NCBI RefSeq assembly: GCF_001956985.1
Contig: NZ_CP019082.1
Location: 682,001-746,000, forward strand
DNA from: Paludisphaera borealis
GTDB taxonomy: Bacteria; Planctomycetota; Planctomycetia; Isosphaerales; Isosphaeraceae
Reading direction: 5' to 3'
DNA: 64,000 nucleotides
In this document: positions 38,806 through 47,571 of the stretch, piece by piece
Position numbering within the stretch: position 1 is the first letter of the stretch
Layout of the letters: every line of letters begins with the position of its first letter
Translations under genes and position numbers: made by a program
Notes under the pieces: generated by a model
Database searches by the model: none
The model's input: the letters and a program-made list of their open reading frames with translations, nothing else
Told to the model about the DNA's origin: nothing

Positions 38806-39333
38806 TCAGCGGTCGTCGCGCGCGGTCGGTTCGGACGGTGGCGACTTGACCGAATCGCCGCGGTGGCGAAGCTCCTCGATCCGAAGCCGCTCCTGACGAT
38901 AACGCTCGCCGACCGAGAGGTCGAACGGACCGAATCGCCCGTCGGGATTCGACCCCGGTCCGCGGAACTGGCTCTGGCACCGATAGCAAATCGCGACGTT
39001 CGGAACCCGATAGTACAAGATCATGTCCAGTAAGGCCGATGCAAGCAGCACCAGATAAGCCGGAATGGGGTTTTCATAATACCAGAAGACGGTGCTGACG
39101 GCGAAGCCCACGCAGACGATCGCCAGGCCCAACGTCTGGGGGAAGTCTTTCTGGATGTACACGTCGGGCGTGCCGCACAATGGACAGGCCGCCAGCGTCC
39201 CCCCGTCGGCGATCGCCTCGGGATGGAGGTCGCGGACCGTCTGGCAGTGGCTGCAACGCGCCTGCGAGGCGGACTCGACGTCGTCGACGTGGTCGATCAT
39301 CTTGCACTTCGGACATTCGAACGTCAGTTCCAT
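38806..39333 (-). CDS. Zinc-ribbon membrane protein, unknown
   Basis: A 175-residue protein. The N-terminal ~60 residues hold two pairs of cysteine knuckles: CPKCKMIDHV with CSHCQTVRD, and CPLCGTPDV, which pair with a later CYRCQSQF. Two membrane helices (AIVCVGFAVSTVFWYY, PAYLVLLASALLDMILYY) sit between the last two. The C-terminus is charged and probably cytoplasmic. The ATG at 39333 gives the zinc ribbon directly at the start. It lies 56 bases downstream of the next gene's stop on the same strand. Role unknown; possibly a membrane adapter. Confidence 0.65.
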   Translation of the reverse strand: MELTFECPKCKMIDHVDDVESASQARCSHCQTVRDLHPEAIADGGTLAACPLCGTPDVYIQKDFPQTLGLAIVCVGFAVSTVFWYYENPIPAYLVLLASALLDMILYYRVPNVAICYRCQSQFRGPGSNPDGRFGPFDLSVGERYRQERLRIEELRHRGDSVKSPPSEPTARDDR

Positions 39334-39389
39334 GAACGAATCCACGACCCTTTCTCGGCGGACGAGCGGCCCGCGCCGCCTGGTTCGCG

Positions 39390-40184
39390 TTAGACGATCG
39401 GAACGCCCCCGCGGGCGGCGATCAGCGAGCTGAGTTCGCCGAAGAGGAGCAGCGTCATCGCGGCGTAGAGGATGCCCGTCGCCGACTGCGTCGAGCGGAT
39501 CTGCACCGTCTTCCACGCCAGCGCGGTGGCCACGGCCGGCGCGACGAATCCCATCCCCCAGCGCATCATCGGGAAGATCCACGAGTCGGCCGACACGGCC
39601 CCGACGCCCAGCGCCGGATGCGCGCCGTGGCTGAGCAGAAGGCCCGACAGGCCCAGGGCGCCCCGTACGGCGAGCGCCCAACCCATGAAGCGGACGTAGC
39701 GTTTGAGCGGCTCGATCGACATCGAAGGCGCCGTCAGGTAGTGGTGGCCCAGCAACATCGCCGCCAGCGTGGCCCCGAGCACGAAGCCCGAAGCCCCCCG
39801 GCTGACGGAGTTGAACATCCAGAGCCCGCGGTCGGCGTCGTACGACGCCGCCGTCAGCCAGGCCGCCGCGACGACCGCGATCAGACCGAGCACCGGCCGG
39901 CCGATCCGAGCGAGACCCAGCCCCCAGGCGATCGTGGCCGCGTAGGCCGCGAAGGCCGCCGCCGCCAGCGACCAGCACGCCGGGCTCGTCGCGCCGCCTC
40001 GCGAGACGTCCAGGGCCGCCAGCACAAGCAGCCCCAGGATCACCTGGGAATTCGTGCGAAAGAAGGCCAACGGCGTCATTCGCCAGCTGGTGGCCGCCAG
40101 CACGAGCGACAGCCCGAACGCGAGGCGGACGGCGAAATCGGCGAGAATGGAAGAGCTGGAGGTCACAGGCGTGCTCGGAGCCAA
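39390..40184 (-). CDS. Polytopic membrane protein, unknown function
   Basis: A 264-residue protein with about eight hydrophobic helices. A conserved-looking segment lies around LGHHYLTAPSMSIEPLKRYV, reminiscent of cytochrome-oxidase-like or DUF membrane proteins with histidines on the helices. The start may be TTG at 40184 or GTG at 40166; neither has a good ribosome site. It ends 56 bases before the zinc-ribbon gene, so the two may be co-transcribed. No function can be assigned. Confidence 0.6.
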   Translation of the reverse strand: MAPSTPVTSSSSILADFAVRLAFGLSLVLAATSWRMTPLAFFRTNSQVILGLLVLAALDVSRGGATSPACWSLAAAAFAAYAATIAWGLGLARIGRPVLGLIAVVAAAWLTAASYDADRGLWMFNSVSRGASGFVLGATLAAMLLGHHYLTAPSMSIEPLKRYVRFMGWALAVRGALGLSGLLLSHGAHPALGVGAVSADSWIFPMMRWGMGFVAPAVATALAWKTVQIRSTQSATGILYAAMTLLLFGELSSLIAARGGVPIV

Positions 40185-40255
40185 GATCGCGGGTCGACAC
40201 GGAAGTTAGAGAACCTATTCTCGCACACGGCGCGGGCTGGGGCGAGCAGCGCGGC

Positions 40256-40846
40256 TCAGTTCTTGGCGCCGAAGATCAGCGACATCACCTCCGAACGCGT
40301 CGCCATTCTCTCCTTGAACGCTCCTCGGACCGCGCTTGTGACGAACGTGGCGTTCGGCTTGTTGACCCCTCGGATGGTCATGCAGCTATGGCTGGCCTCA
40401 ATGACGACGGCCACGCCCCTCGCGTCGAGCTCTCTCATCAAGAGGTCGGCGAGCTCCTCGGTGAGCCGCTCCTGCATCTGAGGGCGCTTGGCCAGGACGT
40501 CGATCACCCGGGGGATCTTCGAAAGGCCGACGACCTTGCCGTTGGGGATGTAGGCCACATGCGCCTGGCCGACCACGGGCAGCAGGTGATGCTCGCAGAA
40601 GCTCACGAAGCGGATGTCCTTGACCAGGACCATCTCGTCGTATTTCTGCGTGAACAGTTTGGTGAGGTGGACGCGGGGGTCTTGATGCAGTCCCTGGAAG
40701 ACCTCGGCGTACATCCGGGCGACGCGGTCGGGGGTTTCCACCAGCCCTTCCCGCTCCGGATCTTCGCCGACGGCCAGCAGGATTTCTCGAACGGCCCGGC
40801 GAATCCGGTCGAGATCGACTTCGTGACGAGGCGTGTTGGCAGCCAT
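40256..40846 (-). CDS. folE: GTP cyclohydrolase I
   Basis: A 196-residue protein starting at ATG 40846. It matches the class I enzyme: ETPDRVARMYAEVFQGL, FVSFCEHHLLPVVGQAHVAY with zinc ligands C84 and H87, GLSKIPRVID and ASHSCMTIRGV with C155. It converts GTP to 7,8-dihydroneopterin triphosphate, the first step of folate and also the source of preQ0 for queuosine; queG lies 3 kb away. The length is normal. It forms decamers. The ATG at 40846 begins MAANTPRHEVD; the open frame goes further upstream, but without homology. Confidence 0.95.
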   Translation of the reverse strand: MAANTPRHEVDLDRIRRAVREILLAVGEDPEREGLVETPDRVARMYAEVFQGLHQDPRVHLTKLFTQKYDEMVLVKDIRFVSFCEHHLLPVVGQAHVAYIPNGKVVGLSKIPRVIDVLAKRPQMQERLTEELADLLMRELDARGVAVVIEASHSCMTIRGVNKPNATFVTSAVRGAFKERMATRSEVMSLIFGAKN

Positions 40847-41089
40847 CAATACTTTCTCGGGACGAGGCAAGGCGAGGCCTCCCACCGGATCTCCGTTCCC
40901 GGGCGGCTTTCGCAATCGATCTCCGCGGCCCGAGCCGGGTTCATCCCGCCCAGGTCGGCCGCAAACGCCGGGGACGAGTCGCCGGCCTTCGCGATTTCGA
41001 CGTAAGTCGAAAAACGCCAAAAGCTTCTGCTGAAGCACGGTCCATTGTAAGGTTCGCCGCCCCGAAAATCAAGAAGCTTGGAGCGGCGT

Positions 41090-41776
41090 TCAATTCAGGC
41101 TGAAATCAGGGGGAAACGGGTGCGTGCGCGGGGCCGAGCCGGCGATTTGCTCGAGCCGTTCGAGCAGTTCCTGGATCGTCCCGCACCGCTTTTCGACCGA
41201 GGGCTCGTTCAGGAGCGACTGCTTCAGCTCGATGGGTAAGCTGAGCGCGTGGGCCATGACGTCGACGAGGACGCCCAGGGGCGCCGACGCGTTGAGCAGC
41301 TTCGAGAAGTCCGGATCGAGCGCGTGCTCGCGGCCGACGACCCTGCGGAAGAGATCGACGAGGCCGGCGCGTCGAGCGGCTTCGGAGTCGCCCGGGGCGA
41401 GGTCGTCGAGGACGTCGACCTCGGCGACGCGGTAGAGCCGCCCGCTCGGCGGCTCGCATCGCAATCGGACGCGTTTCCGACCCAGGAGCAGCAGGTTGAA
41501 CCGGCCGTCGGCGAGCCGTTCGTGCCGAATGATCTTGCCCAGACAGCCGACTTCCTCGACCGCCGCCGGCTCGGTCCAGCCGCCGACGTCGGGGACGGTT
41601 TTGAGCTGGACGATCGTGATCAGCCGGTCGTCCGCAAGGGCGTCTTCGGTCATCTGCCGGTATCGAGGCTCGAAGATGTGCAAGGGCAGGACGACGTGAG
41701 GGAAAAGGACGACCTTCGGCAGCGGAAACAGCCGGGTGACGTCCGAAAAATCGCGCAAATCCAGGTCGTCGTCCAT
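41090..41776 (-). CDS. LON N-terminal-domain protein (substrate-binding, without protease)
   Basis: A 228-residue protein. It begins MDDDLDLRDFSDVTRLFPLP, then VVLFPHVVLPLHIFEPRYRQ, the strand and turn that define the LON N-terminal domain. EVGCLGKIIRHERLADGRFN and LLLLGRKRVRLR follow, with a C-terminal helical part (DLFRRVVGREHALDPDF, ELLERLEQIAG). Both the AAA+ and the Ser-Lys protease part of Lon are missing, so it may bind unfolded proteins or recruit substrates. It is divergent from nth, with about 180 bases between the starts. Family is certain; role unknown. Confidence 0.85.
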   Translation of the reverse strand: MDDDLDLRDFSDVTRLFPLPKVVLFPHVVLPLHIFEPRYRQMTEDALADDRLITIVQLKTVPDVGGWTEPAAVEEVGCLGKIIRHERLADGRFNLLLLGRKRVRLRCEPPSGRLYRVAEVDVLDDLAPGDSEAARRAGLVDLFRRVVGREHALDPDFSKLLNASAPLGVLVDVMAHALSLPIELKQSLLNEPSVEKRCGTIQELLERLEQIAGSAPRTHPFPPDFSLN

Positions 41777-41956
41777 ACCACTTGACTTTCGCCTCGTCGA
41801 GACGGCAAATACAGTACGGGGCTCGGCCCGATCCGGGCGCGGTCGACTTCGCCATGTCGCGAAGTGCATTGTAGTCGGCCTCGGAACGGCGGCAAGGCTG
41901 CGTCAGGCCAGGGTTTGCAAGTCGTCGCCGGGGCGATGATGGTGGGATGCGTGGGG

Positions 41957-42625
41957 ATGCCCAAGAAACAACAGCCTTCCAGCGATCCCAAGCTTCAGGC
42001 GCGTCGCGTCCTCAAGGCCCTCAAGGAACTGTATCCCGATGCCGAGTGCGCCTTGGTTCACGACGGCCCGTTCCAGCTCCTGGCGGCGACGATCCTCTCG
42101 GCCCAGTGCACCGACGTGCGGGTGAACCTCGTCACGCCCCGGTTGTTCGCCCGGTTCCCCGACGCCCGGTCCCTGGCCGAGGCCGATCGGGCCGAGGTGG
42201 AAGAGCTGATCCGCTCGACCGGTTTCTTTCGGGCCAAGGCCAAGAACCTCCAGGCGATGGCCGCTCGCCTGCAACAGGAGCACGGCGGCCAGGTCCCCCG
42301 CGATCTCGAACTTTTGACGGCCCTCGCCGGGGTGGGGCGAAAGACGGCCAACGTGGTGCTCGGAACGGCCTTCGGCCTGGCGACGGGCGTCGTCGTCGAC
42401 ACTCACGTCAAGCGGCTCGCCGGCCGGCTCGGCCTGACGACCCGAAAGACCCCCGAGCAGATCGAGACCGACCTGATGGCCGTCGTCCCGCGCTCCGAGT
42501 GGGTCGAGTTCAGTCACCGCCTGATCCACCACGGCCGGAAACTCTGCGTGGCCCGAAAGCCCCATTGCAGCCAATGCCCGCTCGAACCGTTCTGCCCCAA
42601 GATCGGCGTTCGATCGTCGCAGTGA
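41957..42625 (+). CDS. nth: Endonuclease III
   Basis: A 222-residue DNA glycosylase/AP lyase for oxidised pyrimidines. It contains FQLLAATILSAQCTD, the helix-hairpin-helix LTALAGVGRKTANVVLG with catalytic lysine K129, VDTHVKRLAGRLGL with catalytic aspartate D148, and the 4Fe-4S cluster Cys197-X6-Cys204-X2-Cys207-X5-Cys213 (CVARKPHCSQCPLEPFCP). Length and residues are canonical. Other in-frame ATG codons at 41936 and 41939 would add seven or six residues; 41957 gives MPKKQQ and is preferred. It shares a bidirectional gap with the LON-domain gene. Confidence 0.95.
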   Translation: MPKKQQPSSDPKLQARRVLKALKELYPDAECALVHDGPFQLLAATILSAQCTDVRVNLVTPRLFARFPDARSLAEADRAEVEELIRSTGFFRAKAKNLQAMAARLQQEHGGQVPRDLELLTALAGVGRKTANVVLGTAFGLATGVVVDTHVKRLAGRLGLTTRKTPEQIETDLMAVVPRSEWVEFSHRLIHHGRKLCVARKPHCSQCPLEPFCPKIGVRSSQ

Positions 42626-42756
42626 CGAGTCGCCGCGGGCTCACGGCGAATCAAGATCATCTGTCGGCAAGGCGGATCAGCCGTTATTCTATTGTCCAGT
42701 CATAAGAGGGACCAGCCGCCGGGCGGGCCGGGCGATTCGATGGGACGGATACGATC

Positions 42757-43677
42757 ATGCATATTCTGGACATCTTCGAGACGAACCCCACGACCTTCAG
42801 CTTCGAGTTCTTTCCTCCGAAAACGGACAAGGCCTCGGCGGATCTCTTCGAAACGATGGCGCATCTCCAGGCGCTCCAGCCTTCGTTCGTGTCGGTCACC
42901 TACGGGGCCGGCGGCACGACGCGAGAGCGGACGCACGATCTGATCGTCCGGATCCAGCAAGAGACCAACCTCACGGCGATCTCGCACCTGACTTGCGTGT
43001 GTCACTCCGAGGCCGAGCTGGAGGCGATCCTCGAACGCTACGCCGCCTCGAAGATCGAGAACATCCTGGCGCTGGGTGGCGACCCGCCGCGCAACCTTCA
43101 GGGGTACGACCGCGCGAACGACGCCTTCCAGTACGCCGATCAGCTCGTCCGTTTCGTCCGCTCACGCCTGGGCGTGGCCGATTCACGCGGGTTCGGCGTC
43201 GGGGTCGCGGGCTTTCCCGAGGGGCACCCCGGGACCCCCAACCGGCTCCTGGAGATGGACAACCTGAAGCGCAAGGTCGACGCCGGCGCCGACTACATCT
43301 GCACCCAGCTCTTCTTTCAGAACGCCGACTTTTACGACTTCCGCGAACGGTGCGACCTGGCCGGAATCCGCGTGCCGATCCTCGCCGGGATCATGCCCGT
43401 GACGTCGAAGGAGAACCTGGCGCGGATCGCCGAGCTGGCGCTGGGGGCGCGGATTCCCGCCCGGCTGCTTCGGGCCGTCGAGCGGTGCGGCGATTCGGCG
43501 GAATCGGTCGCCAAGGTCGGCGTCCACTGGGCCACCGAGCAGTGCCGCGACCTCCTCGACAACGAGGTGCGCGGCCTTCATTTCTACACCCTCAACCGCT
43601 CCGACGCGACCCGGCAGATTTATGACTACCTCGGTGTCAAGGACTCGCAGGCCCTCGCGCGCCGCGCGGCGGTCTGA
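42757..43677 (+). CDS. metF: 5,10-methylenetetrahydrofolate reductase
   Basis: A 306-residue protein with the TIM-barrel signatures of MetF: FSFEFFPPK near the N-terminus (E17 aligns with the catalytic glutamate), SFVSVTYGAGGTTRERT, ISHLTCVCHS, NILALGGDPP and GADYICTQLFFQNADFYDF, then PVTSKENLARI. It reduces CH2-THF to 5-methyl-THF with NAD(P)H/FAD for methionine synthesis. The start at 42757 gives a normal N-terminus. It is followed 27 bases later by queG, likely in one transcript. No riboswitch could be seen in the 131 bases upstream. Confidence 0.95.
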   Translation: MHILDIFETNPTTFSFEFFPPKTDKASADLFETMAHLQALQPSFVSVTYGAGGTTRERTHDLIVRIQQETNLTAISHLTCVCHSEAELEAILERYAASKIENILALGGDPPRNLQGYDRANDAFQYADQLVRFVRSRLGVADSRGFGVGVAGFPEGHPGTPNRLLEMDNLKRKVDAGADYICTQLFFQNADFYDFRERCDLAGIRVPILAGIMPVTSKENLARIAELALGARIPARLLRAVERCGDSAESVAKVGVHWATEQCRDLLDNEVRGLHFYTLNRSDATRQIYDYLGVKDSQALARRAAV

Positions 43678-43704
43678 GCGAAGCGTTCCGAGCGAGCCGC
43701 GGCG

Positions 43705-44868
43705 ATGAGCGAAGCCGACCTCACGCGCCGGCTGAAGGCCAAGGCGGTCGAGCTGGGCTTCGACCGCGTCGGTGTCGCCGGCGCGCGGACGCCGCCGGAC
43801 TACGACCGGTTCCGCGAATGGCTCGACGCCGGCCGCGCCGCGGGCATGCAGTACATGGAGCGGCACGCCGAGGCCCGCGCCCATCCCGACAGCGTGCTCG
43901 AAGGGGTCCGCGCGGTGGTCATGGTCAGCCTCGTCTATGGCGAGCCGACCGACGCCGACGCGCCCTCCCGCCGATTGTCCGGCAAGATCGCGCGGTACGC
44001 GCGAGGGCTCGACTACCACCAGGTCCTTCGCGCCCGGCTCGCCGCCCTGCTCGACTGGCTGAAGCTTGAACGCCCCGAGGTCGAGGGGCGCGCAGTGGTC
44101 GACACCGCGCCGCTGCTGGAACGCGACTACGGGCGGCTCGCCGGTCTGGGGTGGATCGGTAAGAACACGCTGCTGATCGACCGGCGGCTGGGGAGCTTCA
44201 CGTTCCTGGGCGCGTTGCTGGTCGATCTCGATCTTGAGCCCGATCCGCCGCACGTCTCGTCCCATTGTGGGACTTGCACGCGGTGTCTGGACGCCTGCCC
44301 CACGGGGGCGTTCGACGGTCCGTACCAGCTCGACGCGGGGCGTTGCATCAGCTACTGGACGATCGAGCATCGCGGCGCGATCCCCGACGACCAGGCCGAC
44401 CGCCTCGACGGCTGGGTCTTCGGCTGCGACGTCTGCCAGGACGTCTGCCCGTGGAATCGCAAGGCGCCCGCCGGCCGCGTCCACGAGCTGGACGCGCGCG
44501 ACGAGTGGGTCGACGCCGATCTGGTGGAATGGCTGAACCGGTCGAAGGGGGACTGGAAGCGGGCGCTGCGGGGCTCGGCCCTCGAACGCGCCCGCCGCGT
44601 CGGGCTGGTGCGGAACGCGGCGCTAGTCTTGGGCTCGGCGCGTGACGAAGGCGCGGCGCCTGCCCTGATCGATCGGCTGGCGGACCGCGCTGAAGACCCG
44701 GTGATTCGCGCCGCCGCCGCCTGGGCGCTCGGCCGCATTGGATCGCCGATCGCCCGCGAGGCGCTGGAACGGTTCCAGGGCGACGACGACGCGCTGGTGC
44801 GCGAGGCCGTCGCCCGGGCGGTGGAGGGGTTCGGCGGCGTCAGGTCGTCGTCGGCGGCGTGTTCGTGA
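43705..44868 (+). CDS. queG: Epoxyqueuosine reductase (cobalamin- and Fe-S-dependent)
   Basis: A 387-residue protein. It contains VVDTAPLLERDYGRLAGLGW (D133 is the proposed acid) and WIGKNTLLI. Two 4Fe-4S clusters follow: Cys188-191-194-198 (CGTCTRCLDACPTGAF) and Cys241-244-248 (CDVCQDVCPW), with extra Cys214. The C-terminus has HEAT/PBS-lyase repeats (NAALVLGSARDEGAAPALID, AAAAWALGRIGSPIAREALE) as in full-length QueG. It catalyses the last step of queuosine in tRNA. It follows metF by 27 bases and overlaps the 3' end of the convergent dockerin gene by 29 bases. Confidence 0.95.
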   Translation: MSEADLTRRLKAKAVELGFDRVGVAGARTPPDYDRFREWLDAGRAAGMQYMERHAEARAHPDSVLEGVRAVVMVSLVYGEPTDADAPSRRLSGKIARYARGLDYHQVLRARLAALLDWLKLERPEVEGRAVVDTAPLLERDYGRLAGLGWIGKNTLLIDRRLGSFTFLGALLVDLDLEPDPPHVSSHCGTCTRCLDACPTGAFDGPYQLDAGRCISYWTIEHRGAIPDDQADRLDGWVFGCDVCQDVCPWNRKAPAGRVHELDARDEWVDADLVEWLNRSKGDWKRALRGSALERARRVGLVRNAALVLGSARDEGAAPALIDRLADRAEDPVIRAAAAWALGRIGSPIAREALERFQGDDDALVREAVARAVEGFGGVRSSSAACS

Positions 44869-45829
44869 CGGTCGGCGGGTTGGCCGACCACGTCACGGGG
44901 GAGATCTGGCCGGTGATCGACTGGCCGAACGCGTCGGCGGTCGTCACCTTGAAGGTGTTCGAGCCGTCGCCGAGGGGAACCATGATGCTATAGTTGCCCG
45001 TGGCGTCGGCGGTGGCCGTCGCGCCGGGGGAGTTGTTGTTGATTTCGGCGAATTTGACCGTCGCGTTCGGGGTCACGGCACCCGTGAACCGGACGAGCCG
45101 CGAGCTGGTGATCCGGCTGTGCAGCGGGCCGTCGGTGGCCGGGTCGAGGTTGACGTTCACGACCGGGCTGATCGTGGTCTTGGCCCCGAGGTTCTGCGTG
45201 GCGATCCGAAGGTCGGCGCTGTTGATCTTGCCGTCGCGGTTGGCGTCGGCGTCGAACGTATACTTGGAGCTGGTCGACGCCGCGCCCATCTCGGACTTGA
45301 TGGCCTTGATGTCGGTCTGATCGACCGTGCCGTCGCCGTTGGTGTCGCCCGGCAGGTAGAAGCCGAGCAGGTAGTTGCCGGTCGTCGACGACAGGCCCTT
45401 GACGTCGACCAGGTAGGTCGCCGGGCCCTGGCCGGCCTTGGGCACGGTCAGGGTGCTTGTGATGGCCGAGCTGACCGGAGTCGAAAGGCTCTTGGATTTG
45501 ACGATCGACTGCGAGTAGACCGAGTGCTGGACCGACAACGGACGTCGGCTCCCCTCGGCGCGGATCGAGACGATCTCGGGCTTGGCCGTCGAGGACGGGT
45601 CGGCCGCGACGTCGACCCCCACCACCAACTTGCCCCCCTTGCCGCCGGTGAAGTAGCTGGGGTCGATCTTGACCTGGACCGTCGAGATCTGACCGGCCGC
45701 GGCGATCGTTCCGGGGACGATGGCGAAGGTGCTTCCCATCCCCGCGCTCATCACCGTGCGGTCCTCGAGGAGATCGACGGAGAACGTGCTTTGACGACGC
45801 TTCCGGGGCAGTTCACGTGACGGGTTCAT
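44840..45829 (-). CDS. Exported dockerin-type protein with planctomycete N-terminal motif
   Basis: A 329-residue protein. The N-terminus carries RRQSTFSVDLLEDRTVMSAG, a variant of the LEPR/LEDR motif that many planctomycete surface proteins carry in place of a usual signal peptide. A beta-domain follows (VQVKIDPSYF, KPEIVSIRAEG). Dockerin type I is at about 158-216, with two Ca-binding loops: GDTNGDGTVDQTDIKAI and DADANRDGKINSADL. A bacterial Ig-like domain (TVKFAEINNNSPGATATADA, VPLGDGSNTFKVTTADAFGQ) and a Thr/Pro tail end the protein. Probably a secreted matrix or adhesion protein. It overlaps queG by 29 bases at the 3' end. Confidence 0.85.
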   Translation of the reverse strand: MNPSRELPRKRRQSTFSVDLLEDRTVMSAGMGSTFAIVPGTIAAAGQISTVQVKIDPSYFTGGKGGKLVVGVDVAADPSSTAKPEIVSIRAEGSRRPLSVQHSVYSQSIVKSKSLSTPVSSAITSTLTVPKAGQGPATYLVDVKGLSSTTGNYLLGFYLPGDTNGDGTVDQTDIKAIKSEMGAASTSSKYTFDADANRDGKINSADLRIATQNLGAKTTISPVVNVNLDPATDGPLHSRITSSRLVRFTGAVTPNATVKFAEINNNSPGATATADATGNYSIMVPLGDGSNTFKVTTADAFGQSITGQISPVTWSANPPTVTNTPPTTT

Positions 45830-45975
45830 GGGCCCTCCTTGGCCGGCAGCCGAGATGTTGAAGGCGCCAGGGTCGCCGGACGCCGTCGCTCAGACAGAGG
45901 CGGTCTCGATCGATCCTCGCGGCGCGCCTACGGCCGTCGCGGAGACCAATCCTGACACGAATTGATAATTTGATC

Positions 45976-45988
45976 GGCCGCATCGGCC
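45976..45988. other. Short GGCCG-CAT-CGGCC hairpin upstream of the dockerin gene
   Basis: A five-base stem with a three-base loop, next to an A+T-rich stretch (AATTTGATC/ATTGATAATT). It could be a small operator or terminator between the GT87 gene and the dockerin gene. The evidence is weak. Confidence 0.2.
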
Positions 45989-46125
45989 TGTAGACTTGAG
46001 ATTATCGTTGAAATCCGCAAAGTCGGCAAAGTTCGCCTGGGCGTGGCCGGAAGGGCCGACCGGCCGTCGCGAGAACCGCGACGCCGGTTTTGAGGAGACT
46101 TGGGATCGAACAGGCGAGGCGCGGC

Positions 46126-47493
46126 TCAGCCGGCCCCGAGCGTCTTGTAGGCCGGGCTCAGCTTGCGGTTGGGCGCCGGATCGTCGCGCCCGGGCGTCGC
46201 GGCGGCGACGGCGAGGCTCGACTGGCCGACGCGCAGCCTCCATGCGACCGCGGCGTAAAGGACGACGGCCGCCCACATGAACATTCCATAGTACTGAGCG
46301 ATGTCATGCCCCTTGCCTTCGGCGAACAGGCCGCCGAACTCGCTCGACGTGCTCGCCATCAGCAAGAACGACGCGACCAAGGCGCCGGCGATCCCGTATC
46401 GACTCCGCAACGTCAGGCCGGGCGCGTACAACTCGTAGACCAGATACGCATAAGGAAATACCAGCGTGACGAAGTGGTGCTTCCAGCTCCGTTCCGACAC
46501 GAACAGCATGGTCAGCACCACCAGGGAGATCTCTCCCAGGTAGAGCGGGCTTCGACGGTCGGGGTCCTTGGTCCGGCAGAAGACGGCCAGGAGCCCCACC
46601 AGGCCCAGGGCCACCCCCTTGACGAGCAGGCTGACCAACTGGGGAGGCAGCGAGGCCAGGTTCAGGTCGAGCCGCACGTCGTAGCGATTGGTCCCCGGCT
46701 TGATCTCCGTGAGCAACCGCGTCAGGACGCCGACGATCGACTGATTGGGCTCTTGCGGGCTGGCGTTCCCCTCGATCAGGAACGGCGTCAACATCCGGTG
46801 CCACCAGGTCTTGAGGCAGAGCGTGTTGAAGTCCGGGCCGAGCACCAAGCTGGGGATGACCACCAGAAACAGCGCCAGGCCCAGGAACGTCGCGGCCACC
46901 GTCCGCCACGACTTCTTGTAGAGGAAGTAGGGCAGGAACAAGGCGGGGGTCACCTTGAACGAGATCGCCAGGCCCAGCAGCAGCCCGGCCGCCGTGTCGT
47001 GTCCCTTGCGCCAGGCCTGGAACATCGTCGCCAGCAGGAACAGAATCAGGAGGTTGATGTTGCCGTGGTGAAGGTCGCCGAGGATCGGCCGCAGGCTGAG
47101 CACGAGAATCGCGGTCTGAAAGAACGGGGGGAGCAACGGCCGATCGCGCGACTTGACCACGTCGAAGCAGATCAAGAACGTGATGGTCGTCAGCGCCGCC
47201 TTGATCAGGAACCACGACATCGCCGCCGCGACCGGCGGCAGCGTCATCAACGGATAGAGCGTGATCGGCATGATCGGCGGGTTCGGGAAGTACATCTTGT
47301 CATAGATGTTCACCCCGTCCCAGAACTTCAGCACCTGGGGCTGCCAGCGCACGAAGGCGCTGCGCTGATCGGCGGCCTTGGGATAGTAGAAGGCCGCGGC
47401 AGTGATCACGACGGCCGCCCAGAGGAACCAGAAGAACGGTCGCGCGTACCGGCCGATGACGAGGCGTCGGGGTCCGGTGTCGATCTCAAGCAC
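46126..47493 (-). CDS. GT87 (DUF2029)-type membrane glycosyltransferase
   Basis: A 455-residue protein with about nine membrane segments. The early loop WQPQVLKFWDGVNIYDKMYFPN fits DUF2029/GT87 mannosyltransferases (the D/N pair after the first helix). Further motifs are PPVAAAMSWFLIKAALTT, GDLHHGNINLLILFLLA, SFKVTPALFLPYFLYK and NQSIVGVLTRLL, all family-like. The start chosen is GTG 47493 with GGAGGGA seven bases upstream; the ATG at 47538 has no such site. Uses a polyprenyl-phosphate sugar. The next gene upstream on the same strand ends 79 bases away; they may form an operon of membrane transferases. Confidence 0.8.
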   Translation of the reverse strand: MLEIDTGPRRLVIGRYARPFFWFLWAAVVITAAAFYYPKAADQRSAFVRWQPQVLKFWDGVNIYDKMYFPNPPIMPITLYPLMTLPPVAAAMSWFLIKAALTTITFLICFDVVKSRDRPLLPPFFQTAILVLSLRPILGDLHHGNINLLILFLLATMFQAWRKGHDTAAGLLLGLAISFKVTPALFLPYFLYKKSWRTVAATFLGLALFLVVIPSLVLGPDFNTLCLKTWWHRMLTPFLIEGNASPQEPNQSIVGVLTRLLTEIKPGTNRYDVRLDLNLASLPPQLVSLLVKGVALGLVGLLAVFCRTKDPDRRSPLYLGEISLVVLTMLFVSERSWKHHFVTLVFPYAYLVYELYAPGLTLRSRYGIAGALVASFLLMASTSSEFGGLFAEGKGHDIAQYYGMFMWAAVVLYAAVAWRLRVGQSSLAVAAATPGRDDPAPNRKLSPAYKTLGAG

Positions 47494-47571
47494 GGCGTAC
47501 TCCCTCCCTGGAGAAAGCCACGCAGAGCGAATCAGCATGCGTGTTTCGCCGCGGACTTCAAAAGATGCCCT

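Noticed and set aside
42626-42756. SAM, SAH or THF riboswitch upstream of metF
   Set aside because: None of the conserved core sequences could be found; the region is short and offers no clear stem set.
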